Positions 46,477-56,285 of a DNA stretch of 64,000 bases are shown here, piece by piece; within the stretch, counting starts at the first letter, position 1, and every line of letters begins with the position of its first letter. Both the position numbers and the translations under genes were made by a program. The notes under the pieces are model-generated. The model searched no databases, was not told the DNA's origin, and saw only the letters and a program-made list of their open reading frames with translations. Source of the DNA: an uncultured Pelagibacteraceae bacterium (GTDB lineage Bacteria > Pseudomonadota > Alphaproteobacteria > Pelagibacterales > Pelagibacteraceae); assembly GCA_902597335.1 (NCBI GenBank), contig CACJXK010000002.1, positions 62,001-126,000 of the forward strand. Reading direction: 5' to 3'.

Positions 46477-46552
46477 TGGTGGCTTCGGCGGGACTCGAAC
46501 CAGCGACACAAGCCTTTTCAGGGCTCTGCTCTACCAACTGAGCTACGAAGCC
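46477..46552 (-). tRNA. tRNA-Phe (anticodon GAA)
   Basis: A 76-nt tRNA with acceptor GGCTTCG/CGAAGCC, anticodon loop CTGAAAA (GAA), GGTTCGAGTCC T-arm and encoded CCA. The first pair of the anticodon stem is G-U. It lies five bases after infA and is probably cotranscribed with the infA-hisD group. Confidence 0.95.
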
Positions 46553-46557
46553 AAAAT

Positions 46558-46776
46558 TTAAAATCTAAAAATAATTCGTCCCTTAGATAGGTCGTAAGGA
46601 CTGATCTCAACAGTAACATTATCGCCTTGCAAAACTCTAATTCTATTTTTTCTTAACTTCCCAGCAGTATGTGCAGTAACAATTTGTTTATTTTCATCTA
46701 ATTGTACTCTGAACATTGCATTGGGAAGAAGATCGATTACTTTTCCTTTGAACTCTAACAAGTCTTGTTTTGCCAA
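46558..46776 (-). CDS. infA: Translation initiation factor IF-1
   Basis: The 72-aa S1/OB-fold protein has [32 protein letters not shown] and the C-terminal [11 protein letters not shown], all standard for IF-1. It is encoded two bases after hisD, and tRNA-Phe follows it. Confidence 0.97.
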   Translation of the reverse strand: MAKQDLLEFKGKVIDLLPNAMFRVQLDENKQIVTAHTAGKLRKNRIRVLQGDNVTVEISPYDLSKGRIIFRF

Positions 46777-46778
46777 TA

Positions 46779-48044
46779 TTACCTTCTCCTTATTCTAGAT
46801 TTTATACTTAAAGCATGACCTTTTAATTCTTCATACTCAGCGAGATGTTTAGCGTATTCTCCTATTTTCTCAACACCTTTTTTTGAGAGTGTTATCAGGC
46901 TGATTTTTTTATAAAATTCACTAAGACTTAATCCTGAAGAAAATTTAGCAGATGAATTCGTGGGTAATACGTGGTTTGTGCCAACAGCATAATCACTTAA
47001 CGCCATAGGAGAGTACTTACCTATGCAAATACTTCCTGCATTAAAAATTTTATCTTTATATTTTTTGTAGTTACTTACATTTAACTCTAAATGTTCAGGA
47101 GCTATTTCATTAATTACATTTATAATCTGCTTATCATTATTTACTTTTAGAATAAGTCCATTTTTTTTGATGCTTTTTGTAGCAATACTTTGTCGTGGTA
47201 TTTCTTTTAATTTAGAGATCAAATCCTTTTTGAATTTTTTAATTAAATTTGAGTCTTTTGTAATTAATATGGATTGTGAATTTATATCATGCTCTGCTTG
47301 ACCAATCATTGATGTTGTAACTTCATTCAAATTAGTTTTGCCATCTGCTAATATTGTTATTTCAGATGGACCAGCGATCATTCCTTCAATTCCTACATCT
47401 CCAAAAACCTGCCTTTTAGCACCAGCAACAAAAATATTACCAGGGCCAACAATTTTATTTACTTTTTGAATATAGGCTAAACTACCTATGGCTTGCGCTC
47501 CTCCCATAGAATAAATTTCATTTATACCTAGTTTTTTTGCTGCATATAAAACTGCTGGATTTAGTTTTCCATTATTTTTTGGATTTGCTAGTACGATTCT
47601 TTTTACACCCGCAATTTTTGCAGGAATTGCATTCATCAATAATGTAGATGGCAAGTTTGCTGGAACATATATTCCTACTGATTGGATTGGTACATATTTA
47701 TATTCTATTTTATTATTAAAACTGTCTTTATATAAAATATTTTTGTTTTTTTGTTTAATGTGAAAATTGAATATTCTCTCTAATGCAAAATCAATTGCTT
47801 TTTTTATCTTAGGATCCAGAAATTTAATTGCATTATTTATTTCTTTGATGCTCGGCTTAATTTGACTATTTTTACTAAATTTTTTTTCATATTTTATAAG
47901 TGCTTTATTTTTATTTTTCTTAATATCGCTTAGAATCTTGGATATAATTTTATTTTCAGGTTTTTTTGAAGACCTTCTAACGTCTAGAAATTTAGTTAAA
48001 TTATCTAAATAGTTTTTTTTATTACAATTAATTTGTTTTATCAT
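46779..48044 (-). CDS. hisD: Histidinol dehydrogenase
   Basis: The 421-aa enzyme shows the NAD and zinc sites: [35 protein letters not shown] and the late APEHLEL. It makes histidine from histidinol in two oxidations. It overlaps the DUF2948 gene by 17 bases, the usual alphaproteobacterial neighbour, and lies apart from the hisG-hisZ-hisS block. Confidence 0.95.
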   Translation of the reverse strand: MIKQINCNKKNYLDNLTKFLDVRRSSKKPENKIISKILSDIKKNKNKALIKYEKKFSKNSQIKPSIKEINNAIKFLDPKIKKAIDFALERIFNFHIKQKNKNILYKDSFNNKIEYKYVPIQSVGIYVPANLPSTLLMNAIPAKIAGVKRIVLANPKNNGKLNPAVLYAAKKLGINEIYSMGGAQAIGSLAYIQKVNKIVGPGNIFVAGAKRQVFGDVGIEGMIAGPSEITILADGKTNLNEVTTSMIGQAEHDINSQSILITKDSNLIKKFKKDLISKLKEIPRQSIATKSIKKNGLILKVNNDKQIINVINEIAPEHLELNVSNYKKYKDKIFNAGSICIGKYSPMALSDYAVGTNHVLPTNSSAKFSSGLSLSEFYKKISLITLSKKGVEKIGEYAKHLAEYEELKGHALSIKSRIRRR

Positions 48045-48435
48045 TTTCTAATTTTTGATCCTCTAGTGTTACTTCAATTACCTCAGCGGAGAGAGTTATA
48101 ATTCTATTTTTCGAAAATAACATAATTATTTCAAAGTTTTGTTCTTTCTTAAAAATATCAATAGTTAAGAGTTCTAATGAAAGATTCGGGTCTTTTTGGT
48201 CTATATTCTTTGATTTACAAGAATTAATAAATTCAAATTTAATAATACTGTTTATTTGCTTATTTTTATTTTCCTCCTCTTTGCTAAGTCTTAATATAGA
48301 CATCAGGAAAATCTTATTAGAAGCTAAATACTTAACATCTTTTATATTTACTCTCCCTTCAGAACAGCAAGCTGAAATGACATTAAGATCCTCAGGAGAT
48401 TGTGCAATTATCTTTTTTAAGTATTGATTTTCCAT
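48028..48435 (-). CDS. DUF2948 protein
   Basis: The 135-aa protein fits the DUF2948 family: an opening SPEDLNVISACCSEG, a central LASNKIFLMSILRLS, and a final strand-rich part. The family is alphaproteobacterial and of unknown role, commonly placed between murA and hisD as here. The ATG at 48435 is chosen because it overlaps the murA stop (TGATG); the codon before it is a TTG. Confidence 0.78.
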   Translation of the reverse strand: MENQYLKKIIAQSPEDLNVISACCSEGRVNIKDVKYLASNKIFLMSILRLSKEEENKNKQINSIIKFEFINSCKSKNIDQKDPNLSLELLTIDIFKKEQNFEIIMLFSKNRIITLSAEVIEVTLEDQKLENDKTN

Positions 48436-49697
48436 CAACTAATACGTCTTATTTTTACACCTACTTTTCTGAGTTTATTTTCTATATTTTCATATCCTCT
48501 ATCTAAGTGGTAAATTCTATTAATAATAGATGTCCCTTTGGCAACAAGTGCTGCTAGAACTAATGCAACTGATGCTCTTAAGTCACTAGACATTAATTCT
48601 GCAGCCTTAAAATTTGTGCTGCCTAAAATTAAAGCCTTATTTTTTTTTATTATGATTTCAGCACCTAGTCTTCTTAATTCAGCAACATGCATGAATCTAT
48701 TTTCAAAAATACTCTCCGTTATTGAGCTTTTTCCTTTTGCCTTGCATAAAAGAACCATGAATTGTGCTTGCAAATCTGTTGGAAAATTCGGGTACTCTTT
48801 TGTGACCAAATTAGTGATATTTTTGATCTTTTTCGGACCCAGTATATGAATTTGATTTTTGCTTGTTTTAATTTTAGCTCCAACCTTCTTCAGTAAAGAT
48901 AGTTCTGCTTTTATAATTTTAGGATCAAAGTTATTAATCTTTAAATTACCACCAGTCAAACATGCTGCGACACAAAAAGTTCCGGTTTCGATCCTATCTG
49001 ACATAACTGAGTAAATAGTACTTTTTAAAATTTTTACTCCCTCAATCCTCACAGTCCGTTTACCAATAAATTTTATTTTAGCACCACCAGACTTTAAAAA
49101 ATTTATTAAATCAATTATTTCTGGTTCAATTGCACAATTTTTAAGTATTGTAATTCCATTCGCTAAGCATGCTGCTATAATTGTATTTTCAGTTGCCCCA
49201 ACACTGATTTTTGAAAATCTAATTTTTGCGCCTTTTAGTTTTCCTTTAGAATTTGCATGTATGTAACCTTTTTTGATTTCATACTTCATTCCAAGTTTTT
49301 TAAGTGCATTTAAATGATAATTTATAGGTCTTGCTCCAATTAAGCAGCCTCCAGGCAAAGAGGTAATAGATTTTTGATACTTAGCAACCAGGGCACCTAA
49401 AACTAAAATTCCAGCCCTCATTGTTCTAACAAGAGAATATGAGGCAAAAAATTTATGTTTTTTTTTCTTTGTTATTTTAACAGTTTTTTTATCTTTACTA
49501 AATTTTATTATTGACCCAAGTGATTTTAAAAGATTAATCATTGTATCTATATCTTTCACTCTTGGTAAATTTTTAATTACAACTTCTTTTTCAAATAAAA
49601 TCGTTGATGCTAGTATTGGTAAAGCAGCATTTTTAGAACCTGAAATTGCAATCTCTCCCTTTAATTTACTAGGGCCTTTAACAATAAATTTGTCCAT
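48435..49697 (-). CDS. murA: UDP-N-acetylglucosamine 1-carboxyvinyltransferase
   Basis: The 420-aa enzyme has SGSKNAALPILAS at the N-terminus and the catalytic Cys in LPGGCLIGARPINYHL, the fosfomycin target. It commits UDP-GlcNAc to peptidoglycan. It follows dcd by two bases and is coupled to the DUF2948 gene. Confidence 0.96.
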   Translation of the reverse strand: MDKFIVKGPSKLKGEIAISGSKNAALPILASTILFEKEVVIKNLPRVKDIDTMINLLKSLGSIIKFSKDKKTVKITKKKKHKFFASYSLVRTMRAGILVLGALVAKYQKSITSLPGGCLIGARPINYHLNALKKLGMKYEIKKGYIHANSKGKLKGAKIRFSKISVGATENTIIAACLANGITILKNCAIEPEIIDLINFLKSGGAKIKFIGKRTVRIEGVKILKSTIYSVMSDRIETGTFCVAACLTGGNLKINNFDPKIIKAELSLLKKVGAKIKTSKNQIHILGPKKIKNITNLVTKEYPNFPTDLQAQFMVLLCKAKGKSSITESIFENRFMHVAELRRLGAEIIIKKNKALILGSTNFKAAELMSSDLRASVALVLAALVAKGTSIINRIYHLDRGYENIENKLRKVGVKIRRIS

Positions 49698-49699
49698 TA

Positions 49700-50254
49700 T
49701 TATATTTTTGGAAGTGTAACTCCCTTTTGGCCCTGATATTTCCCATTTCTATCTGCATATGAAACTGATGGATCTTCATTTCCTTTGATAAACACAAATT
49801 GTGCAACACCTTCATTAGCATAAATTTTTGCTGGTAATGGGGTTGTGTTTGAAAATTCTAAAGTCACATGACCCTCCCATCCTGGCTCAAGAGGCGTAAC
49901 ATTAACTATTATTCCACATCTTGCATAGGTAGATTTTCCTAAACAAATTACCAAAACATTTTTTGGAATTTTGAAATACTCTACTGTTCTTGCTAACACA
50001 AAAGAATTAGGTGGTATTATACATTCTGATGAGTTTTTAGTAATAAAATTAGAAGATTTAAAATTTTTTGGATCTACAATTTCAGAATTAACATTAGTGA
50101 AAATTTTAAATTCGTCAGAGACCCTAGCATCGTAACCATATGATGACACTCCAAATGATATTTTATCACCTCGAACTTGTTTATCTTCAAATGGAGAAAT
50201 CATATCATTATCTCTGGCCATTTGAATAATCCACTTATCAGATTGAACTGACAT
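49700..50254 (-). CDS. dcd: dCTP deaminase
   Basis: The 184-aa enzyme has [22 protein letters not shown] (nucleotide loop), [17 protein letters not shown] and the C-terminal [14 protein letters not shown]. It makes dUTP, or dUMP in bifunctional forms, for thymidylate supply. Its ATG overlaps the stop of a 34-aa ORF (TAATG). Confidence 0.95.
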   Translation of the reverse strand: MSVQSDKWIIQMARDNDMISPFEDKQVRGDKISFGVSSYGYDARVSDEFKIFTNVNSEIVDPKNFKSSNFITKNSSECIIPPNSFVLARTVEYFKIPKNVLVICLGKSTYARCGIIVNVTPLEPGWEGHVTLEFSNTTPLPAKIYANEGVAQFVFIKGNEDPSVSYADRNGKYQGQKGVTLPKI

Positions 50255-50358
50255 TATTTATTTTTTTTCTTTGTTTTTTTTTGAAATTCTTTTCTTTTTT
50301 TTAAATTTTTTCTCAAAGCAAGTTCAAGTTTAGTAAAATTATTCTTTTTTGAACTCAT
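50254..50358 (-). CDS. 34-aa very basic small protein
   Basis: Translation gives [17 protein letters not shown] followed by a Lys/Arg-rich tail. Half the residues are Lys or Arg. The stop overlaps the dcd start by one base (TAATG), and the start lies three bases after another small basic gene; this tight fit is the main evidence that it is real. Short LxxALRxNLKRRK-like proteins are found near such genes in alphaproteobacteria (from memory). Function unknown; RNA or ribosome binding would fit the charge. Confidence 0.65.
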   Translation of the reverse strand: MSSKKNNFTKLELALRKNLKKRKEFQKKTKKKNK

Positions 50359-50361
50359 AGT

Positions 50362-50559
50362 TTATTTTTTGTCAGGATTTGTAAGATGATCTAGAGTGAT
50401 AACTTGATCAATAGGAATTGTTTTATCATCTTCTATTTTTACTGGTCCAGTTTTGATTTGCTTCTTGGCTCTTTTTTCTGCAAGTTTTTTTTCTCTTTTT
50501 GCTTTTTTTTCCATGAGCTTTGCATTCTTATTAGCTCCATATGTGTAGTGAATTCCCAT
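50362..50559 (-). CDS. 65-aa basic small protein, conserved-looking
   Basis: It begins MGIHYTYGANKNAKLMEKKA and has a Lys/Arg-rich helix (about residues 10-38) followed by a less charged tail, IPIDQVITLDHLTNPDKK. It heads the leftward string to dcd and murA. I do not recognise the family. Composition and tight packing suggest a real gene. Confidence 0.7.
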   Translation of the reverse strand: MGIHYTYGANKNAKLMEKKAKREKKLAEKRAKKQIKTGPVKIEDDKTIPIDQVITLDHLTNPDKK

Positions 50560-50654
50560 AACATTTTCCTTAATTAGATATAACTTATTTTAAAAAAAAA
50601 TTAAGGCAATAATTTGAAAAATTTAAATTTATACACTAATTTATCTTAAATATT

Positions 50655-50728
50655 GCCCCTATAGTTAAATGGTATAACACATCCATGGTAAGGATGAGTT
50701 TCCAGTTCAATTCTGGGTGGGGGCACCA
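50655..50728 (+). tRNA. tRNA-Thr (anticodon GGT)
   Basis: A 74-nt tRNA with acceptor GCCCCTA/TGGGGGC (one T-G pair), anticodon stem CATCC/GGATG, loop ATGGTAA (GGT), T-arm GTTCAATTC and encoded CCA. The D-arm reads TAGTTAAATGGTATAAC. It stands alone; the convergent VTT-protein gene ends three bases away. Confidence 0.9.
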
Positions 50729-50731
50729 GTA

Positions 50732-51451
50732 TTATTTTGAATAAAAATATTTTTTTAACAAAATCCCAATTATAACTAAAATTAATATTCCTAAAATTGG
50801 TAAATATATATCTGGAGAAAAAACTAAATCTAAAAAACTAGGAACTTTATAATTTTTCTCTATAATTTTGCTTAGTCCAGCTCCAAGTGATGCTCCAACA
50901 AATATTTGTGGAAACATTCCAATTATTGAACCAAAAAAAAAGTTACTGATCTTAACATTAAATATTGTTGGTAAAATATTCGAAATAAAAAAAGGGATAC
51001 CACCTACAAATCTATAAATTAAAATAAAAACAAATTCATTCTTTTTAAATTTTTCTGTTAAATTTCCAAAGCGAGATGAAAACTTTTTTTCAATTAAGTC
51101 TTTTAAAAAAAAATTGGCAAAGATATAAAGAATTGTAGCACCAATAGACAGTCCAAACAATACAAGAATAGTTCCTAACCACTTCCCAAAAATAAAACCA
51201 CCAACTAAAAGTACTGGAGAACCAAACCCCAATAAAAGAACCCAAACTATTGTTCCTACTAAAAAAATAATACTTGATATAAAAATATTACTATTTTTTA
51301 TATCCTCTAAAGCATCTCTATTTTCTCTAATTAGCTCATAGCTTGAAAAATCTTGAAATGAAAAATTGTTAAAAAAAAACAATAAAAAAACAAATACTAT
51401 TAAAATATAAGCAGAACCTAAAAAAAGTTTAATTTTTTTTTCTCTATTCAT
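50732..51451 (-). CDS. TVP38/TMEM64 (VTT-domain, DedA-like) membrane protein
   Basis: The 239-aa protein has an N-terminal helix (about residues 9-27), a central VTT region with GFGSPVLLVGGFIFGKWLGT, then RFVGGIPFFISNILP and further helices. DedA/VTT proteins are implicated in lipid flipping and membrane homeostasis; a precise role cannot be given. It is divergent from rpmH. Confidence 0.85.
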   Translation of the reverse strand: MNREKKIKLFLGSAYILIVFVFLLFFFNNFSFQDFSSYELIRENRDALEDIKNSNIFISSIIFLVGTIVWVLLLGFGSPVLLVGGFIFGKWLGTILVLFGLSIGATILYIFANFFLKDLIEKKFSSRFGNLTEKFKKNEFVFILIYRFVGGIPFFISNILPTIFNVKISNFFFGSIIGMFPQIFVGASLGAGLSKIIEKNYKVPSFLDLVFSPDIYLPILGILILVIIGILLKKYFYSK

Positions 51452-51457
51452 TGATTA

Positions 51458-51488
51458 TTGACTTATTAAAAATGACTGTACTTATAGA
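51458..51488 (+). promoter_or_regulatory. Weak candidate rpmH promoter
   Basis: TTGACT (51458-51463) is a good -35 match; TATAGA (51483-51488) follows at 19 bp, longer than ideal. It would start the rpmH-rnpA-yidD-yidC transcript about 40 bases before the rpmH ATG. Confidence 0.35.
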
Positions 51489-51533
51489 CATATATTTGTA
51501 TAACTACCGAAATTTAACATTAATTTAACAACA

Positions 51534-51671
51534 ATGAAACGAACATATCAACCTAGTAATAGAAAAAGAAAAAAAGCTGTTGGTTTTAGAGCTAAAAGAA
51601 AAACTAAAGGTGGAAGAAAAGTATTAAAAAGAAGAAGGGCTAAAGGAAGAAAAAAATTAACAAACGCCTAA
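51534..51671 (+). CDS. rpmH: 50S ribosomal protein L34
   Basis: The 45-aa basic protein reads [20 protein letters not shown] and ends [13 protein letters not shown], a clear L34. The His common before GFRA is Val here. Its stop overlaps the rnpA start by one base (TAATG). rpmH-rnpA-yidD-yidC is the classical order. Confidence 0.97.
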   Translation: MKRTYQPSNRKRKKAVGFRAKRKTKGGRKVLKRRRAKGRKKLTNA

Positions 51672-52012
51672 TGAAAAACAAGATTGTTAGCCTTTCTAAA
51701 AATGAGGACTTTAAGTCAATTCTTAGTGGAAAAAAAATTTCTAACAAATATTTAACAATTTTCTTTAAAAAACTTTCAGATAAAAATACAACCAGATTAA
51801 ATATAAGCTTTGTAGCCAAAAAAAAATTAGGAAATGCTATAATTAGAAATAGAATTAAAAGAAGATTAAGAAATATAATGAATGATGCATTAAAAACAAT
51901 TAATATAAATCTTGATTATTGCTATTTATTGATTGCAAGAATATCTGTTAACAATGATCCTTATGAAAAAATAAAAATGGTAACACTTGAAGATCTTAAA
52001 AAGATTAAATGA
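51671..52012 (+). CDS. rnpA: Ribonuclease P protein component
   Basis: The 113-aa protein has the RNA-binding signature AIIRNRIKRRLRNIMND and the FVAKKKLGNA strand. With the RNase P RNA (not in this window) it cuts tRNA 5' leaders. It overlaps yidD by four bases (ATGA). Confidence 0.95.
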   Translation: MKNKIVSLSKNEDFKSILSGKKISNKYLTIFFKKLSDKNTTRLNISFVAKKKLGNAIIRNRIKRRLRNIMNDALKTININLDYCYLLIARISVNNDPYEKIKMVTLEDLKKIK

Positions 52013-52251
52013 ATAAACTTATAAAATATTTGATGATCAAAACTATTAAATTATATCAAATGGTAATATCTCCATTTTTAGGAAACAACTGTAGATATCT
52101 TCCAACATGTTCAGATTATTTTATAGAAAATCTAAAAGAGTATGGAATTTTTAAAGGAAGTATTTACGGATTAAAAAGAATTCTAAGTTGTCACCCTGTA
52201 AAATTTTTAGGTGGTAGCGAAGGATTTGATCCTGTCAAAAAGAAAAAATAG
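52009..52251 (+). CDS. yidD: Membrane protein insertion efficiency factor YidD
   Basis: The 80-aa protein carries the family core CRYLPTCSDYFIENLKEYG and CHPVKFLGGSEGFDPVKK, with three cysteines and a hydrophobic N-terminal helix. It aids YidC at the inner membrane. It lies between rnpA and yidC, as usual. Confidence 0.95.
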   Translation: MNKLIKYLMIKTIKLYQMVISPFLGNNCRYLPTCSDYFIENLKEYGIFKGSIYGLKRILSCHPVKFLGGSEGFDPVKKKK

Positions 52252-52254
52252 TTT

Positions 52255-53937
52255 ATGGATACGAAAAATGTAATTGCAGCGATATCTTTAAGTGCAGCTG
52301 TCATAATACTTTACAGTTTATTTTTTGCTCCTCCTGTTGTGGACCAAAAAAATATCTCAAATGATAAAAACACTTCTAGCCAAAATTCTTTATCAGATGC
52401 ACCTTCATTAGTTCAAGATGAAAAAATAATTAAGATTTCAAGGGATGAAGCTTTGGAGGAGAATGAAAGAATTCTATTCGAAAATGATAAAATTAAAGGT
52501 TCAATTTCATTGCTCGGCTCATCTATCGACGACTTAACTTTTAAAAATTACACAAACACTCTAAATGGTGATGATAATGTTGTCTTGTTAAATCCTAAAC
52601 AATCCGAAAATGGATACTATGTAGAAACTGGATGGGCAACAACTAATAAAAATATTGATTTACCAAATTCAAAAACATTGTGGAAGATTGAAGGAAATAG
52701 GAAACTTACACCAAATTCATCAATAAAATTAAGTTGGAAAAATAATCAGAATATTAAATTTATAAAAGAAATAAGTATTGATAATCAATATCTTTTCGAC
52801 ATTAAACAAACTATAGAAAATAATTCTAATAAAACTTATAATTTTTATCCTTACGGTCAAATCATAAGAAACATTGCACCAAAAGTAACAAATTTTTATA
52901 TTTTGCATGAGGGACTGATTGGTGTTTTTGATGATCAATTAGTTGAAGAGGATTATGATGATATAGAGGAAAAGAAATACTCTATAAATGCGAATACTGG
53001 ATGGCTGGGTATCACCGATAAATATTGGATTGCAAGTCTTATCCCAGAAAATGGGAAGAGTTTCAGGTCTGATTTTGATTATAAAAATAAATTTAGAGCA
53101 AATTTTATAGAAACAAATGCAACTGAAATTGGTGCTAATGAAATAAAAACTAATTCTATCAGAGCAATAGTAGCGGCAAAAGAAGTAAACGTTATTGATG
53201 GCTATGCTGAAACTGAAAATATTAGCAAGTTTGATTTAGCTATAGATTGGGGATGGTTCTACTTTATAGTAAAACCTTTATTTTTTGCAATTCAATATTT
53301 CTTTAATCTTGCTGGTAATTTTGGAATAGCAATTATTATGATTACCGCTTGTATTAGATTAGTATTTTTTCCACTTGCCAATTACTCATTTAAATCGATG
53401 GCTAAAATGAAAGTTCTCCAACCAGAGATGACAAGGCTAAAAGAGTTACATAAAGATGATAAAATGAAACTTCAACAGGAAATGATGGCACTGTACAAAA
53501 GAGAGAAAGTTAATCCAATCAGCGGGTGCCTTCCAATTTTCATACAAATTCCATTCTTCTTTGCCATCTATAAGGTTTTATTTGTAACTATTGAAATGAG
53601 ACATCAGCCATTTTTTGGTTGGATAAAAGATTTAAGTGAGAGGGATCCTACTTCTATATTTAATTTGTTTGGTTTAATTCCATGGGACCCTCCTTCATTT
53701 TTACTTATTGGTGTTTGGCCATGTTTAATGGGCGTTTCAATGTGGATGCAACAAAAACTAAATCCAACACCACCTGATCCTGTCCAAGCAAAAATATTTA
53801 TGTTTTTCCCTTTATTTTTGACAGTAATATTGGCTCCTTTCCCAGCTGGACTAGTTATTTACTGGACTATAAATAACATATTAACAATGGCTCAACAGTA
53901 TATCATCATTAAGAGAACGACTGTCAAAACCGTTTAG
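52255..53937 (+). CDS. yidC: Membrane protein insertase YidC
   Basis: The 560-aa protein has an N-terminal helix, a large periplasmic domain (about 60-340), and the five-helix insertase core starting WGWFYFIVKPLFFAIQYFF, with the substrate groove around INPISGCLPIFIQIPFFFAIYKV-type segments and the late PAGLVIYWTINNILTM. It inserts membrane proteins alone or with SecYEG. argB follows three bases on. Confidence 0.96.
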   Translation: MDTKNVIAAISLSAAVIILYSLFFAPPVVDQKNISNDKNTSSQNSLSDAPSLVQDEKIIKISRDEALEENERILFENDKIKGSISLLGSSIDDLTFKNYTNTLNGDDNVVLLNPKQSENGYYVETGWATTNKNIDLPNSKTLWKIEGNRKLTPNSSIKLSWKNNQNIKFIKEISIDNQYLFDIKQTIENNSNKTYNFYPYGQIIRNIAPKVTNFYILHEGLIGVFDDQLVEEDYDDIEEKKYSINANTGWLGITDKYWIASLIPENGKSFRSDFDYKNKFRANFIETNATEIGANEIKTNSIRAIVAAKEVNVIDGYAETENISKFDLAIDWGWFYFIVKPLFFAIQYFFNLAGNFGIAIIMITACIRLVFFPLANYSFKSMAKMKVLQPEMTRLKELHKDDKMKLQQEMMALYKREKVNPISGCLPIFIQIPFFFAIYKVLFVTIEMRHQPFFGWIKDLSERDPTSIFNLFGLIPWDPPSFLLIGVWPCLMGVSMWMQQKLNPTPPDPVQAKIFMFFPLFLTVILAPFPAGLVIYWTINNILTMAQQYIIIKRTTVKTV

Positions 53938-53940
53938 AAA

Positions 53941-54789
53941 ATGGAAATAGAAAAAATTGTACCTAAGGATGGTCCTACCATCGATGAATTTAAGAAATAC
54001 ATAGATAAATATAAAGATCAATTAATTGTAATTAAATATGGGGGGAATGTTTTTATTGATAGAAACATCTTTAATAATTTTATTTCAGATATTAGTATTT
54101 TAAATAAACTAGGGCTTTCTATAATTATAGTTCATGGAGGTGGGCCCAGAATTAAAAGAGAATTAGATAAATCAAATATTCAATCAAAATTTATAAGAGG
54201 ATTAAGAGTTACAGATGAAAAAATTATTAACATAGTTGAAAATGTCCTTATCGACTTTAATGAGGATATTGTAAATTCGTTAGTCGAAAAAGGTGCAAAT
54301 GCAGTTTCTCTAAATACAAAGAAAAACAATGCTATAGAAGTTACTCCAGAAGCAGAGGAACTAGGTTTTGTTGGTATTCCAAATAAAATAAATGTAGACA
54401 TAATAAAAGATATAATCAAAATAAATGCAGTGCCAATTATATCCCCTTTAGGTTTGGGGAAAAATAATCAAACATATAATATAAATGGAGATACAGCTGC
54501 AGGAGCTATAGCAAAATCTTTAAAATGTAGAAGATTATTATTAATGACTAATGTGGAAGGAGTTTTAAATAAAGAAAAAAAGCTTATCGAAGAGATAAGC
54601 TCTTCTGAAATTTTAGAAATGATAAATAATGAAACAATCACAGAGGGCATGATACCCAAAATAAATACATGCCTTGATGCAGTAATGAACGGGGTTACAG
54701 GGGTAGGAATAATAGATGGAAGAAAAAAACATTCAATTTTGTTCGAGTTATTTTCAGACAAAGGCGCAGGAACATTAATAAGAAGATGA
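53941..54789 (+). CDS. argB: Acetylglutamate kinase
   Basis: The 282-aa kinase has VIKYGGNVF, the phosphate loop IIVHGGGPRI, NINGDTAAGAIAKSL and MTNVEGVL. It phosphorylates N-acetylglutamate, the step after ArgJ. A GTP-binding engB gene often sits between yidC and argB in alphaproteobacteria; none is here. The stop overlaps the next gene (ATGA). Confidence 0.95.
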   Translation: MEIEKIVPKDGPTIDEFKKYIDKYKDQLIVIKYGGNVFIDRNIFNNFISDISILNKLGLSIIIVHGGGPRIKRELDKSNIQSKFIRGLRVTDEKIINIVENVLIDFNEDIVNSLVEKGANAVSLNTKKNNAIEVTPEAEELGFVGIPNKINVDIIKDIIKINAVPIISPLGLGKNNQTYNINGDTAAGAIAKSLKCRRLLLMTNVEGVLNKEKKLIEEISSSEILEMINNETITEGMIPKINTCLDAVMNGVTGVGIIDGRKKHSILFELFSDKGAGTLIRR

Positions 54790-55448
54790 AGCACATAAAA
54801 AATATCTTATTCGATTGTGACGGTGTTCTTTATCAAGATCTAGAGGCAGTATTTGGTCAAGTAAGCAAAAGAATGACTCAGTATATTTCAAAAAAGTTAA
54901 AGATTGATTTAAAAGAAGCTAAAGAGCTGCAAACCAATTACTTTCATAAATACAACACAAGTCTGAATGGATTAATGATACACCATGATATTCCTCCAAC
55001 AGAATTTTTACAATTTGTTCATGATATTGATCTATCTTTTATGGAGAAAGACATTGTTTTAAGAGAAGAAATAAAAAAATTAGATCTTAGAAAATTTGTT
55101 TTTACCAATGGAAGCAAGGAACATGTTAAAAATATTACTACACACTTAGGTATAGATGACTTATTTGATGATGTATTTGATATTGTTGATGCAGATTATC
55201 ATCCAAAACCAGCCGAAAAAGCATTCGATTTAATGGTTGAAAAATTTGATATTAATCCAAAAGAGACAATTTATATTGAAGATATTGCTAAAAATTTGTC
55301 GATCGGAAAGGAAAGAGGAGCTACAACAGTTTGGTTAATCAATAACGAGTATTGGGGGAAAAAGGAATCTAACAAAGAGTATATTGACTACAAAATAGAA
55401 AATCTCTCTTTATTTTTAAAAGAAATAAGGTTATTAAAAAACTCGTGA
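54786..55448 (+). CDS. HAD-family pyrimidine 5'-nucleotidase
   Basis: The 220-aa hydrolase has motif I FDCDGVLY (nucleophile Asp), motif II FTNGSKEH, motif III Lys around HPKPAEKAF, and motif IV YIEDIAKNL. The pattern matches the yeast SDT1/PHM8 nucleotidase group common beside argB in alphaproteobacteria. The substrate is inferred to be a pyrimidine monophosphate. It is coupled to argB by a four-base overlap. Confidence 0.85.
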   Translation: MKHIKNILFDCDGVLYQDLEAVFGQVSKRMTQYISKKLKIDLKEAKELQTNYFHKYNTSLNGLMIHHDIPPTEFLQFVHDIDLSFMEKDIVLREEIKKLDLRKFVFTNGSKEHVKNITTHLGIDDLFDDVFDIVDADYHPKPAEKAFDLMVEKFDINPKETIYIEDIAKNLSIGKERGATTVWLINNEYWGKKESNKEYIDYKIENLSLFLKEIRLLKNS

Positions 55449-55452
55449 AACT

Positions 55453-56280
55453 ATGAGTATAGAAAATATTATAAATGATGCTTGGGAAAATAGGGATCAA
55501 GTAAACCCCTCATCTGAACAGTCTCTTAAAAATACGATAAATCAAGTGATTGATGATTTGGATAGTGGTAAATCGAGAGTGGCTGAGAAAATAAATGGTG
55601 AGTGGGTAACCCATCAACATTTAAAAAAGGCAATTATGTTGAGTTTCAGATTGTATCCTATGGAAAATTTGAATGGTCCTTATAGCAGTTGGTACGATAA
55701 ATCACATTTACTTAAAGGTAAGACAGCAGGGTGGACAAAAGAAGATCACGAGAAAGCTGGTTTTAGAATGGTACCTAACTCTCCAGTAAGGAAAGGAAGT
55801 TTTGTAGGCAAAAATGCAGTTTTAATGCCATGCTACGTTAATATCGGCGCATATATTGATGAAGGTACAATGATTGATACATTTGCAAGAGCAGGAAGCT
55901 GTAGCCAAATAGGAAAAAATTGTCATATCTCTGCTGGATCAGGCGTAGGTGGAGTATTAGAACCTGCGCAAGCACTTCCAACTATTATAGAAGATAATGT
56001 TTTTTTGGGTGCAATGTCTGAAGTTGTCGAAGGAGTGATTGTTGGAGAAGGATCGGTACTAAGTATGGGAATGTATATTGGACAATCTACAAAAATTGTT
56101 AATAGAAAAACTGGTGAAATTACTTACGGAAAAATTCCTCCTTATTCAGTTGTGGTTCCAGGTTCACTTCCAGATAAAAATAATTCATCTGCGCCCTCTT
56201 TATATTGTGCAGTAATAATCAAACAAGTTGATGAGAAAACCAGATCAAAAACTTCTATTAACGATCTCTTGAGAGAATAA
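55453..56280 (+). CDS. dapD: Tetrahydrodipicolinate N-succinyltransferase
   Basis: The 275-aa left-handed beta-helix enzyme has MVPNSPVRKGSFVG, MPCYVNIGAYIDEGTMIDTF and the GVGGVLEPAQALP loop. It starts the succinylase branch of lysine/DAP synthesis, continued by DapE five bases downstream. Confidence 0.96.
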   Translation: MSIENIINDAWENRDQVNPSSEQSLKNTINQVIDDLDSGKSRVAEKINGEWVTHQHLKKAIMLSFRLYPMENLNGPYSSWYDKSHLLKGKTAGWTKEDHEKAGFRMVPNSPVRKGSFVGKNAVLMPCYVNIGAYIDEGTMIDTFARAGSCSQIGKNCHISAGSGVGGVLEPAQALPTIIEDNVFLGAMSEVVEGVIVGEGSVLSMGMYIGQSTKIVNRKTGEITYGKIPPYSVVVPGSLPDKNNSSAPSLYCAVIIKQVDEKTRSKTSINDLLRE

Positions 56281-56285
56281 TTTAA

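Noticed and set aside
52729..52938. 69-aa open frame antisense to yidC
   Set aside because: Lies within an intact yidC gene; no start context or family resemblance.
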